This document shows positions 1-11,226 of a DNA stretch of 64,000 nucleotides, in pieces. Both the position numbers and the translations under genes were made by a program. The notes below the pieces were generated by a model, which did not search any database, was not told the origin of the DNA, and was given only the letters and a program-made list of their open reading frames with translations. Source of the DNA: Strigops habroptila (lineage: Eukaryota; Chordata; Aves; Psittaciformes; Psittacidae); NCBI RefSeq assembly GCF_004027225.2, contig NC_044277.2:84394283-84458282 (forward strand), in the 5' to 3' direction. How positions within the stretch are numbered: position 1 is the stretch's first letter; each line of letters opens with the position of its first letter.

Positions 1-156
1 ATCCTCCTCATTCTTAATATAGATAAATACCTTTAGAAACCCTTTAAATCACAAAAGAACATTCAAAAAACAAAGAGAAACTTGCAGGCACATGTCAGTC
101 ATAATTAGTGGTTTGCTAATAGCATCTTTTCTCCCTTTCTGTGCAGGTTCAGCACA

Positions 157-3100
157 ATGGAAGCTTTGAATAATGCAAACACAAGCTTTGCTCTTGAGTT
201 TTTCAAACAGGAGTGTCAAGAAGATGGTGACAAGAATATTTTGTTCTCCCCTTTGAGTATTTCATCAGCCCTGGCTACTGTTTATTTGGGAGCCAAAAGT
301 AACACAGCAGATCAGATGGCAAAGGTGAGTCTGAGCTTCAAAAGGTAGCTGTCTGAAGGGGTTGTCTCTTGGAATAACTTCCTCTATGGAAGAAATTTAT
401 TGTGATGGAACAGAGGAAAGCCATAAGCAGAAAAATTAATCAAAACTCTACACACATGTATGATAGCTCCCATCTCATCCATGATGTGCACTGCAATGAA
501 TGGACCAGTTCTCCACTTATGCAGGTCAAAAAAATAGTCTACTCTAGCCTCTGGAAACAGGCCCTCAAAAAATGAAAGAAGTGGCACTGGTGACATTGTT
601 TCCTTTTAAATCTCACCAGTAGAAATAAGGGATCTGTATCCCAAAGATCAGTAACTCAGATGAGTACTCAGCAGAGAATGGGACGCCTGGATTCTCGTTC
701 TACTTTGCCACAGACAATTCCCATCTCATGCCTCGCCTGTTTGGAAGTGACCTCACACAAAAAGACTCTCTTCTATAGGTATTCTAAGTTTTGCACTTTG
801 CTAAACATAAATCCACTTCCACCAGATCAGAAAAGAAACATGGTGAGACTAAAAGCCTTACTTTGGGGTATGTATTTTACAGCCAAAATCTGTAATCTGC
901 TGAAATTCCGAAGTCATATTTGTGCAAAGTTCATAGCTTCAACAGGTGGCTGTGGGAACAATCTCAGTGCAGTTATCTAGCTCCTATCTTAGGAGGTGAG
1001 GCTTGTGAGTTTGTATCTGCTAAAGCAGAAGTTGTCCAACCTGCTAAGGCAGATCTAACTTCTGATTTACAGGACAGAAGAGGGCTGATAGGGTAACAGA
1101 GAAAGGAGTGATCTTCTGTTAAGAAGAAGGGAAAACAAACAAAAAAGAGGGCATAGCTCTTCCAAACAAATGTTCCAAGGCTGGATGCACCCCTTTGTAG
1201 CCTGGGTAAAGTGTACCTGCTCAGAACAAGGGATTTAAGGCATGAAACTGTCTGCACTATTTTTCACGCCTTCTGACACATAGCAGCACTACATTTAGAC
1301 TTGTGCTTTGGTAGCCTCCACTAGGAGATAATTGGCTCTTCCCAGGTATTTGTTGGTCAGCCCAGGGCATTCCTACCTAGAGGAATCTACCTGCAGCTCA
1401 GAGGAGGTAGATTCCTCTAGATAGGTCAGGTACATGAAAGTTTTGCCCTGCAGCCTTAAGTGCGTGCTTAGTGTGCACAAGTCATTTTGTACACATGGAC
1501 CTTGAGACCCAACCAAAGATTTCATATTCAGTCAGGACTGGACACAAGAATGAAATCTGAGTTCGACTTTCTTCATCATCAGTCCCATGACATCACTGAA
1601 AGATTTTACTGCAATGGCAAATTTTCTATCATTGCATTTATTATTGCTTTTTCCACTATAGGTACTTCACTTCAACAAAGTTGAAGGAGCCAGGAATGTC
1701 ACCTCAACCATAAAAATGCAAGTCTTTTCCAGAACAGAAGAGCGTCTAGCAAACCAATGTACTTGTTTCCAGAAGGTATCTCATCAAGTCTAGTGATCAA
1801 ACTATGGGCATGGTCACATCTTCTCTTGCTTGTATTTTCCTTCCACATTTGCATTTGCATGTTTGCCTTCCTCAGACGTAGTGTACACAATTAATTGGTA
1901 CAGCATCCTGTGATACCTTCACCTAATGCAATACTTACTACCCCTTTTTAGGCAGAATTGCAAAAACTAACCTCAAATTTGCAAAATTTAAAATTTAATG
2001 TTGCCATTCTCTGTCAATAGGTCTCCTGATCTTTTTCCTTTAGCTCTGAGGAGAGATTTCTTTCTCAAATTATTACTGTTCAATAGCTAGCTATTTAGCA
2101 ACAACACGTTCTTTGAACAGGCATGGTTCCTACCTCAGAGAACTAATCACAAGAACAGAGCTGCCCTTCCACACGTTTGACTGCAGCGTCAAGGCAACAG
2201 AAAACAGAACATTAACTTTGCCAGGCTACCTGTGCTTAATATGTTTAAGAAATTAGTCTCCATTTCAGCTGAATAGTTAACAAAATAAATCGACATGGAA
2301 TTTCCCAAGATAGACCAGTTGCTTGTAATAAGCCTTAGTGAAATGTAAATCATATTCCTGAGATACTTCTTTGGCATACTGGCAGGCATCTTGTACCAAA
2401 GTGCACACAATTTAACATAGCAGAAAATTATGGAAAAGAAAGTGTAATCCCTCTGAGTCAGTAAAGGCTGTTTTTCCTCATGGACAATTCAGCCACGGTG
2501 AAGTCAAGCTCTTCTCCCTGTTTTTTCCTGTCATCCTTCTTTGTGGGAGTGAGCCATTTCCCTGCAGTCTGCCCACAAAGCCCCAGTGGCTGCAAGTTCT
2601 GATGAATGGGCACTTAGATCTGCATCCTACAGCCAAACCCCTTGGTGGGAAGATTTATTTTAGGGGCTTTGTCAACAACCCATTTACACTGCATGAACAG
2701 GAGAGGGATTATTCCTCATGAGTAATGCTTGTCCAAATTGTAAGAATTACAGAATGCTGTGTGTAGGGCAAAGGGATTGTTCTAACAGTTTAGCAATGTA
2801 AGTGTCTGTTAATGCCTCTGATTCTCAAGTAATGACAAGATGAACACAGCACAGGTGCAGATTTTTAGTTTACTAATTCACAGCTTAACTTCTTTGAGCT
2901 CATTTGAGAGACCATGCCCCATTCATTTAATACTGTTACTTCGATATAAAGAATTTACTGCAATTACTGCAACATAAAAGAAAAAAAAATCACAAAATAT
3001 TAAGATTAAGAGCAAAATTAAGAAATTTAGGGGCAAACTTTCCATGTAATACCCTGACTTTCATAAGTGAAAGGAGTCACACAGCCATATCTTCGTGCAT

Positions 3101-6100
3101 TGTGTAACAATTCCAATCTGTCTCTCATTCTCTGGATATACTTAGTTTCACAATTCCACTTACAAACCCTTAAATGTTTTACACAGTGCAGGCTTTTGAT
3201 GCTTGCATCTAGATATTTACAGTGTCAGTACCACCTCTGCAACTTCTAATACTTTCAAATTATTCTTTTAATAGCTGTACAGTTTAGACCACCTCTTGTG
3301 TTACAGTACAGGTAACAGATCACCTGAATAGAAATACTTGAAGCTATGTGAAGGAAAAAATTTGAAATTTTGAACTATTTTACACAACAGATGGATAACG
3401 TTGGTTTTTTTTTTCCTTTTCTTCAAGACAGAAATTGGCAAATCGGATAATATCCATACTGGGTTTAAAGCACTCAACTTTGAAATCAACCAACCCACTA
3501 AAAATTACCTCCTTAAAAGTGTGAACCAGCTATATGGAGAAAAATCATTGCCTTTCAGTAAGGTAGGTAGGCCATTTATTCAGATTATGCAGTGTCATTT
3601 AACTTTTATGATCTATATGTGACAAGATACCATAAACCATATAATTTAAAATATTTTCATTACATCTGCAAGTCATGTGGTTGTCCTTAACATAAATGTT
3701 TTCTATGAGACTTTTCCTGAGACACTGGACACTAAAATTTTAGTTTTATTTGATATGGATCTGATTTCAGAATAACTTAGATGCAGATAGGTGAGAGTGT
3801 TTTAGAACATAAATTGTGTATTTAAAATAAAAAATCATTTGTTCTTTGACAAAATGCTGTGCTTGTAGTCTAGGTAATTTTTATAATTTTCTCTCTGTTT
3901 GGCTGTAGCTATTTATTAGCACTCATATTGGCAGGCAACAAATATAAGACAGGTTTCTCTCTTGTACTGCAGGAATACTTACAGTTAGCCAAGAAATATT
4001 ACAGTGCAGAGCCGCAATCAGTTGACTTTGTGGGAGCAGCAGATGAAATCAGAAGAGAGATCAATTCCAAAGTCGAACACCAGACTGAAGGTAAGCTCCA
4101 GCCCCTCCTCTCCCAATTAAAATGCTATTTCAGCATTGAAGAAAGTATCTGTATCCAAGTGGCCTAAGGCAGATAAATGATTCACCTCAGAAAGGTAAAT
4201 CAGATGAGTTTTCCTAAAGTAGTCATCTACTGACAACTACTTAAAGAAATTAGGGTCCTCCATCTGAATGTGTGAGGAATGTGGCTTAGTCTTCTCTGCA
4301 AATCAAGATTATCCCAGTAAGTACATATTTGTGAACAATCTCAAGCTGGATGCATGCTATATCAACACTTAGAATTTCCCTGGCTTATATCCATAGAAAC
4401 TTTGCCAACACTCACATTGAAACAGTAAAACTGCACTAACATGTAAATGTCCTATTTTCTCTAGGTAAAATTCAAAATCTGCTGCCTCCTGGATCCGTAG
4501 ATTCACTCACCAGGCTGGTCTTGATAAATGCACTTTACTTCAAAGGAAACTGGGCAACAAAATTTGAAGCTGAAGCCACCAGGCAAAGGCCTTTCAAAAT
4601 AAACATGGTATGGGAATATATTGTCCTATATACTACACTGCAGGTGGAAAAAACTGGAAGAGATGGGGGAGAGAAATTTCTGTCAATCTTTAAAACCATG
4701 CAGCCTGAAAATTATTTCATTTAAAGCATACAGTTTATTTTCTTCACCACACATCAACACAAAGACTACACAAACATACTAGCACCTGAGCCACAAGTAA
4801 AATTGTCAGAAGCTTACTTGAAACAAGCTTCCATTCTCCAAAGGCGGGGAAAACAAAGAGGTGAACAAAACTTCATGGGTTAGTTCTTTACATTTTCATT
4901 TTTACTTACAAATCAGAGTGGAATACAGCTTCCTACAATGGGTGTCATCTGAGACAGTTTAGATAGCCTGCCTAGGCTACTAGACTACTGCCTCCAAGTG
5001 TCTTTCCAGAAGACCAGAGGCCCTCTGCAGATCCTGTGTCCTACCACTTGGAGCCATAAAGATGTCTCCACACACTGTCAGTTTGTACAGTAAATACAAC
5101 AAACATCCACTCTGCTACTTTAACTCAGTCCTTTACTGTTTAGTCAGAGCACAAATGTCAAACATTTAATTTGATTTGTTGCAGCATACAACTAAACCAG
5201 TGCCTATGATGTACCTGAGTGATAAGTTTAACTGGACCTACGTAGAATCAGTCCAGACTGATGTTCTTGAGCTTCCATACGTCAATAATGACCTCAGCAT
5301 GTTTATCCTTCTACCAAGTGACATCACCGGCCTACAAAAGGTAACAAAACTGAGAACGTAATCTGAAAAATCAAGAATGTCATTATTTACTTTATGCATG
5401 TGCAAGGTAAAAGACCAGAGTGCAGTCATGTTTCTAGGAAGGAGGGTACTGATCAGGCTCAAGGAAAAGCAAATCCCAAACGTGGTCTAGCACTGTGAAC
5501 TTGAAACTCTTGAAGCTCAGATTGGATTTCTTACTCTTGGTAGCTGGCATTTCTGTGGTTCCTAATGTTGATCAGCCTTAGAAACAAGTAACTCAAACTC
5601 TGCCAGACTGTCCCTTCTTCCAGCTGAACAAAACTGAGGACAGCTAGCCAGCCCTGATGAGATTCAATCTGTATCGATTCAGATAGATACGAATTAATTC
5701 CAAAAAAATCCCAACCAAACCACAAAGGGCATCTTCCATTGCTTTCCAGGATGTCCAGAGCTAATACATACGGACACTGCCACCTTCTGTAAGGAGACAG
5801 ATCCTGCCTTTGGATAATAAACTCTAATTAAATTCTCATTCACATTAGTGGGTGGCTGTAGAAGAAAAGTTATTTTCTGTAAATTCTAAAATGTAGGGAA
5901 TACAGAAATGTGAACAGACTGCTGAAAAACTACTACTACTAAAAATCAACCAGACTACTGTTACTTGACACTGATGCTTTTGTTGTAGAACTCTTTAACC
6001 CTGCTATATCCCCTGACAGTTACTGAGAACAGTTAAAATACTGCATTGACCTGCTGTAGAACAACATACTCCCTTAGCGAAAAAGATCTCCAAATTGGTC

Positions 6101-6634
6101 TTTCCCTACTTCTTTTCTTACACTCTTACAACAGCTTGTAAAGGTCTCCATTTAAGAGAAGAAATAGCCCTTAGGGCACAGGTTTTTGAACACATTTTAA
6201 TTGTCTGATTCTCTTTTCATTAACTGCAGCTAGAAAGTGCATTGACTTTTGAAAACTTGTCTGCATGGACCAGCCCTGAACTGATGGAGAAAATGAAAAT
6301 GGAAGTTTATTTGCCCAGGTTCAGATTAGAAGAGAAATACGACCTCAAATCTACTTTAAGCAGGATGGGGCTACAAGACGCCTTCATTGAAGGTCAAGCT
6401 GATTTTACAGGAATGTCAGAAAACGGTGATCTGTTTTTGTCACACGTTTTTCACAAGTGTTATCTGGAAGTCAATGAAGAAGGCACAGAGGCAGCAGCTG
6501 CCAGTTCAGCAACACTGGCATCACGAAGTCTTGGTGCTACTGTCATTTTTGTGGCAGATCACCCTTTCCTCTTCTTTATTAGGCACAACAAGACCAAAAG
6601 TATCCTCTTCTTGGGAAGATTCTCTTCCCCATAG
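157..6634 (+). CDS. SERPINB2: SERPINB2 (PAI-2-like clade B serpin), complete coding region
   Basis: Coding exons: 157-324, 1662-1775, 3428-3562, 3973-4090, 4465-4607, 5185-5340, 6230-6634 (stop TAG). Phases fit throughout, giving 412 residues, close to the roughly 415 of mammalian PAI-2. The ATG has a good context (A at -3, G at +4) and sits 10 nt into an exon that follows the acceptor at 145-146; the noncoding first exon is left of the window. There is no signal peptide, as usual for clade B. The 38-residue exon 3 plus the start of exon 4 form a long C-D loop. The serpin core is intact ([23 protein letters not shown]). The hinge is EEGTEAAAA, and canonical counting puts Arg at P1 and Ser at P1', as in PAI-2, which inhibits urokinase and tissue plasminogen activators. 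Two N-X-T sites (NVT, NWT) are present. Assignment rests on the loop, the P1 residue, the DQMAKVL motif and the gene order. The main alternative is another B2/B10-type paralogue. Confidence 0.88.
1372..1425. repeat. Near-perfect inverted repeat (hairpin) in SERPINB2 intron 2
   Basis: Two 21-nt arms (1372-1392 and 1405-1425) are reverse complements with one mismatch, separated by a 12-nt loop (1393-1404). The arms are of mixed composition, not simple sequence. It lies within intron 2 of SERPINB2. No flanking target duplication was recognised. Confidence 0.85.
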
Positions 6635-6670
6635 AAACTCAACACTTACTAAACAGACTTTTACAACAAC

Positions 6671-7122
6671 AATAAACAAACCGCACACCATGAAGAGCAT
6701 CTCAATAGTCTGTGCACTTCTCAATTTTCCTGTACTGTTGACAAATCTCTCAATGTTAGAAGAGAGCACATATGGAAAATAACCTGGGATTCATGCCTTT
6801 AGCTCATTTTCCTGGCCAAAGAACCCCAAAATGCTAGCACCATGCTATAAGCACCAAACTGTGCACAGCACAACACATTTTCTGAACCAGAACTGCCACA
6901 ATGAAGAACATACCAAGTTCTGATCTAAACCAGTAATTCCAAACACACTTGCTTTGGTACATAAGAAGAAAAGAATCAGGAAAAACTTATTCCTGCAAAA
7001 GGCTGTTGCATCTCCATTAGTTTCAGCTCACTAAGCTGGTCATCCCATGATGGCTGCTTTACTCACATTCTTGCCATTTTTATATCAGTTTTGTAGCCTG
7101 GCACAGCTGACAATGAAATAAA
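6671..7122 (+). terminator. SERPINB2: SERPINB2 3' UTR and candidate polyadenylation signals
   Basis: AATAAA occurs at 6671-6676, only 37 nt after the stop, and at 7117-7122. The distal one is followed within about 20 nt by a T/G-rich stretch (TCTGTGTTTCTG), the better match to a full poly(A) site, which would give a 3' UTR of roughly 500 nt. A third AATAAA lies near 7250. Which is used cannot be read from the sequence. Confidence 0.5.
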
Positions 7123-7441
7123 CCTGCAAAATCCTCTGTGTTTCTGATGGTGCTTCTTTCTTGCATGCAAAGGGGCTAACACATGTACTTTCTAATCTCT
7201 GTCCCACAGCAGTTGGAAAATACTGGACAACACTGTAGAACTGGAAGAAAATAAAACGCATGTGCCTTGAAACCTTCTCTTTCGTAACCTTTCATGCATT
7301 CAACACTGTTGCCAGCCCAGCACTCTGCTGCTTTACTCTCATTTTGCTTTGCCACTTATTTCACTGGTTTGAGGCAAGATCAAATTGGACAATCAAGACT
7401 TTAATACTGACTCCCTAAGAGCTTTCTGGAAGATTACATGC

Positions 7442-8008
7442 TGTCCTGGGTTCAGCTGTAGCAGTCATTTTTCTCCTTCTTAGTAGCTGGTGCAGTGCTG
7501 TGTTTTTTACTTCAGCCTGAGAACAGTGCTGATAACACACCGATGCTTTTAGTTGTTGCTAAGTAATGCTTGCCCCGATCAAGGACAAGACACATGCTCT
7601 GCCAGTGAGGAGGGGCACGGGAAGCTGGGAGGAAGCAGAGGCACGCACCTGACCCAAACTATCCAAAGGGGTATTCCATACCACAGCACGTCATGCCCAG
7701 TATATAAACTGGGGCGAGTTACCCAGAAGGCCAGATCGCTGCTCGGGTTGGGCTGGGTATCAGTCAGTGGGTGGTGAGCAATTGTATTCTCTCCCCTTGT
7801 TATTTCCCTTTACGTTATTATTATTGGTGGTGGTAGTAGTGGTTTTGTATTATACCTTAGCTACTGGACTGTTCTTATCTCAACCTGTGGGAGTCACATT
7901 CTTTCAATTCTCCTCCCCATCCCTCTGGGAGCGGGGCGGGGTAAGAAGGAGGGGCGTGAGCGAGCAGCTGCATGGTTCTGAGTTACTGGTTGGGCTTAAA
8001 CCACAACA
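7442..8008 (+). mobile_element. Solo LTR of an avian endogenous retrovirus (family 1)
   Basis: The 567-bp element starts TGTCCTGGGTTCAG and ends TTAAACCACAACA (TG...CA termini). It holds a TATA box (TATATAAA at 7701-7708) and matches, from memory, a widespread neoavian LTR. The flanks CATGC (7437-7441) and CATCC (8009-8013) look like a 5-bp target duplication with one mismatch. No internal retroviral sequence is present, so it is a solo LTR. It lies between SERPINB2 and the first SERPINB10-type gene and contributes no coding sequence. Confidence 0.85.
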
Positions 8009-10020
8009 CATCCTAGAACATATTTATTCCCATCACAGCTCTTTCTCCTAAGAGAGTGTCCGAATCAGTCATGCATGCTTGCAGGGGATGCTCCTAACTC
8101 TCTGAATTCACAACACAGAGCAAAGGACTGGGTCTCTTAGAGGACTTGCACATTGCAACAGCATCTTACTAGAAACTTCTCCTCTTGGGATGGCAGGACT
8201 CCCTTTTCCTGACAGAGAACAGATTGCTGACTGGGACTGAGTCCTTTCCTTCTTCCGGCTCTGTATCCCAAATAGGAAAAAGCATACAAAAAATGTTGTG
8301 AAGCAAGTGCTTAATTCTATTCCCATACCATTTCAATAGTACTACTTCTGTCTCAGCTGCAAAACATGACACAGGATCCCTGTGTGTTCAGGTGCTATTC
8401 TTCCATGCCATGCTTCACTTACTGCAAGGGCTTCATGTTACCATGGGCAAGCCTCTCAAGCACTTCCTGATGTGCCTCAGGAATAAAGACAGGAAAGCCA
8501 CAGCTGGGAGGCCAAGGAGGAACATAACCATGACAACATGCACCCAAACCAAATCATAGGCCATTAAAGACAATGGAAATGTGAATCACCTTTTCTCTTT
8601 CCTTCGACTATTTTAAGCCTGGGTGCAAAGAGGACAGAGTTAATGTCCTCTTGGTAGTGCCCGATCATTACCAAGTGGCAATGGCCACAACACTTGAAGG
8701 GTGAGTTGCACATTAGGGAACAACTTTTTCCCCAAGTGAGCAGCTCAGCACTACAGAAGGTTGCCCAGAAAGGCTCCAAGCAGGAGGTTGGCCTCTGGAT
8801 GTCCCTTTTAATTAACATGCGTGATTTTCTCTGTCTTGTCAACAGCCATTCTGCTTTGCCACCTCCCTTTTTCATCCTGTCTGGCATTCTTGCACCTTGG
8901 CTAGCAAAGGGAGCTAGCTTGCTCACTCTCAGCATGCTTCTTTGGGACTTGCAGCCTACTGGCTTGGGCTTTCCCACTACCTAACCATTCATCTGACCTT
9001 TCTCCTATCCTGATTTCTTGAGGACTTACTCATCATATTAAATACTTGTTTAATTTCTGGCATTTCTTCATTGCCTTGCACAACACTGATTTCTGCCACT
9101 TTTTACAAGACTTGACCCACTCTGTTCCTGTAATCAGGCTTGCAGCAAAATGCTTAGCACACAGTACAGTTTCCTTCCCTTCCTCCATTCCCCTTCCCCT
9201 GTCACCCAGGGTCTTACAGTTGTTGCCACCGCCTTCTCCTTCTTCCACCACACAACAGTACCCTAGCTCTTTTCTGGGACTGCAGAGTGACAACTACTGC
9301 CATGTTTGCTCCCATTGTATTTTTTCACTGCATCCTTGCTCGAGCCCTCCCAGTGGGGTTGTTTTAGTCCTTGCCCTCCTTCACTACCTGCAAGTACTGT
9401 GCACTAACTCAGTGCTTTGCAGTGTTCTAACTCAGTGCTTTGCAGTGTTTCTCTCAAATGATTCCCAGCCATGGTTGCAATGAGATTTCTTCACCACATA
9501 ACCGGTGGGGTGTCCATCTCTTATCCTGAATGGTCCCTCATGGCCTTGCCTCTGTCTATGCTCTTAATGATCTTCAGTCTGAATTTTGACTCCCTGTGTC
9601 TAAACCAATCATTAAGCTTGATATTTTATGCTGACATACCACATCTGAAACCCAGGAGTCACAGCTGCACAAAGCTGCAGAGGAGAATCAGGCCTAAAAT
9701 ACCTGCTTATATCCAGAAATGAAAACCAAGCATTCTAGTTGTGTAACCTTTTTACTAGTCATTTATTTTAAATAACAGACCAGTTATCTTCAGTTATCTC
9801 CACAATGCCAGCAGACCACTGGAATGGTCGAACTGTTCTTCTATCCTGCCAGTAGACTATCATGGTGTAACAACAGAGCTGAGATTGCAATTCCATTGTC
9901 CTTTTGAAATGTCTAAACATGAAAAGTGACCAGGTCAACAAAGAGGACAAAATTACATAAGGTCTTTTCGGGATGTGGTAAAAAGGAGCTTTGGGTAGGC
10001 AGAAACAACCTGGCTGGAGG
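8009..10020. other. Intergenic region, SERPINB2 to SERPINB10
   Basis: No gene is seen on either strand; the open frames here look random. It contains a short CR1 remnant (annotated separately) and a perfect 23-bp tandem duplication at 9404-9426 / 9427-9449. The right end leads into the promoter and noncoding exon 1 of the next serpin. Confidence 0.6.
8700..8815 (+). mobile_element. CR1 LINE 3' fragment, internally deleted
   Basis: The sequence AGGTTGCCCAGAAAGGCT is typical of CR1 3' regions and runs almost directly into AGCAGGAGGTTGGCCTCTGG, another CR1 3' segment, so an internal stretch seems deleted. It ends at a degraded TCCCTTTT with no clear terminal octamer. Old and non-functional. Confidence 0.55.
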
Positions 10021-10138
10021 GGAGAAGGAAAGGGAGGTGCAAGCAGTACTATATTTCTAAATGTATTCCTTGCTTAACACACAAACACAGAACCTGACCG
10101 AGGACAAGACATAAGTCTTCTCTCTCACAGGATCAGAG
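10021..10138 (+). promoter_or_regulatory. SERPINB10: Proximal promoter and noncoding exon 1 of SERPINB10 (MENT type)
   Basis: A purine-rich block (GGAGAAGGAAAGGGAGGTGC, 10021-10040), an A/T-rich block (CTATATTTCTAAA) and a segment ending in a donor at 10139 (CAGAG|GTAAAT) are clearly similar, in the same order, to 20826-20950 upstream of the next paralogue. That pairing is the main evidence that this is a promoter plus 5' exon. The purine-rich block would suit ETS factors such as PU.1, in keeping with MENT expression in granulocytes, but that is inference. The transcription start is not resolved. Confidence 0.5.
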
Positions 10139-11226
10139 GTAAATATTTAAACCAATTTAAGTAACTTTTCTGATACTTTTAAAAATCAATTTGTGGCTCG
10201 CATGACTGTATAAGTAACTTAAAATATACCACTATTATAATACAGTATTCTGGCCTAATTTTTTTCTAGATGTCAACCCTTAGAGAAAATAGATCTCTGA
10301 GGCTAAGGAGAAAATGTTAATTTTGGGCATAGCATCACAAGAAGGGAAGTTTTCTTAGGGCAGTAACTGTCTTATTAATTAAAATATTCAGTTTGCAGTG
10401 GTTTGCAACCAAACACTTGATAAATAGACCTCAGAGATTGCTCCACAATTTCTGTTGCTCCATTCCATAGACACAAATCTTCATAATAATACTAACAACA
10501 ACAGCAATGACAAAATTTCTGGTCTCTTAACTGGAAAACATGAGGCAGGCACTACTGGGCAGATATTATAAAGTCTGAAATACTCATAACCTCAAGGAAT
10601 CTGCCAGTTTCTGGGGAAAATAAAATTGCTGGAACATACAGGAGGGGTGGTACGTACACATCATGAATAAAACTCTATCGCTCTAAAAGCAAATACCAGA
10701 ACAGGTGGCTGGCCAGGAAAAGCACACGAGCCTAAGAGTTGTGCCTAGATTTTTTCCCAGTTTCAGCTCTCAATTCTATACAGATCCAAAAGAAAGGAAT
10801 GGGAAAATCAGGCATGTTGTGAACCTATGTGCTAAAATTGCACTTAAATTCCCCTGGGAACATTACTTTGATAAATCATTAGTTAATGACAAAAAGGAAT
10901 AAAAATAAGCAGCTTACAAGTTTTCATATTTTTGAAAACCAGTGGCAGAAACACAAAGAAAATGGCAGCTGTATAGAAGAGGACATATGTAAAATTATAG
11001 AAAAATATTGTTTGGATAACAAAAAACCTAAAAGAAATTGCTGCTTCTAACAGGTGGGAAACAGCATCTGTGTGGAAGATAAAACATACAACTAGGCTAT
11101 TAGTTTTAGTGGGTGTCAATGCATTATGTTGCACACGTAACATTTCTCACTAATGTGCACTATGTATGTAATTTTAAACATTCAAACAGTACAATTCTGT
11201 CTCCTGCCTCTTTCCAGGTTGCAGCA

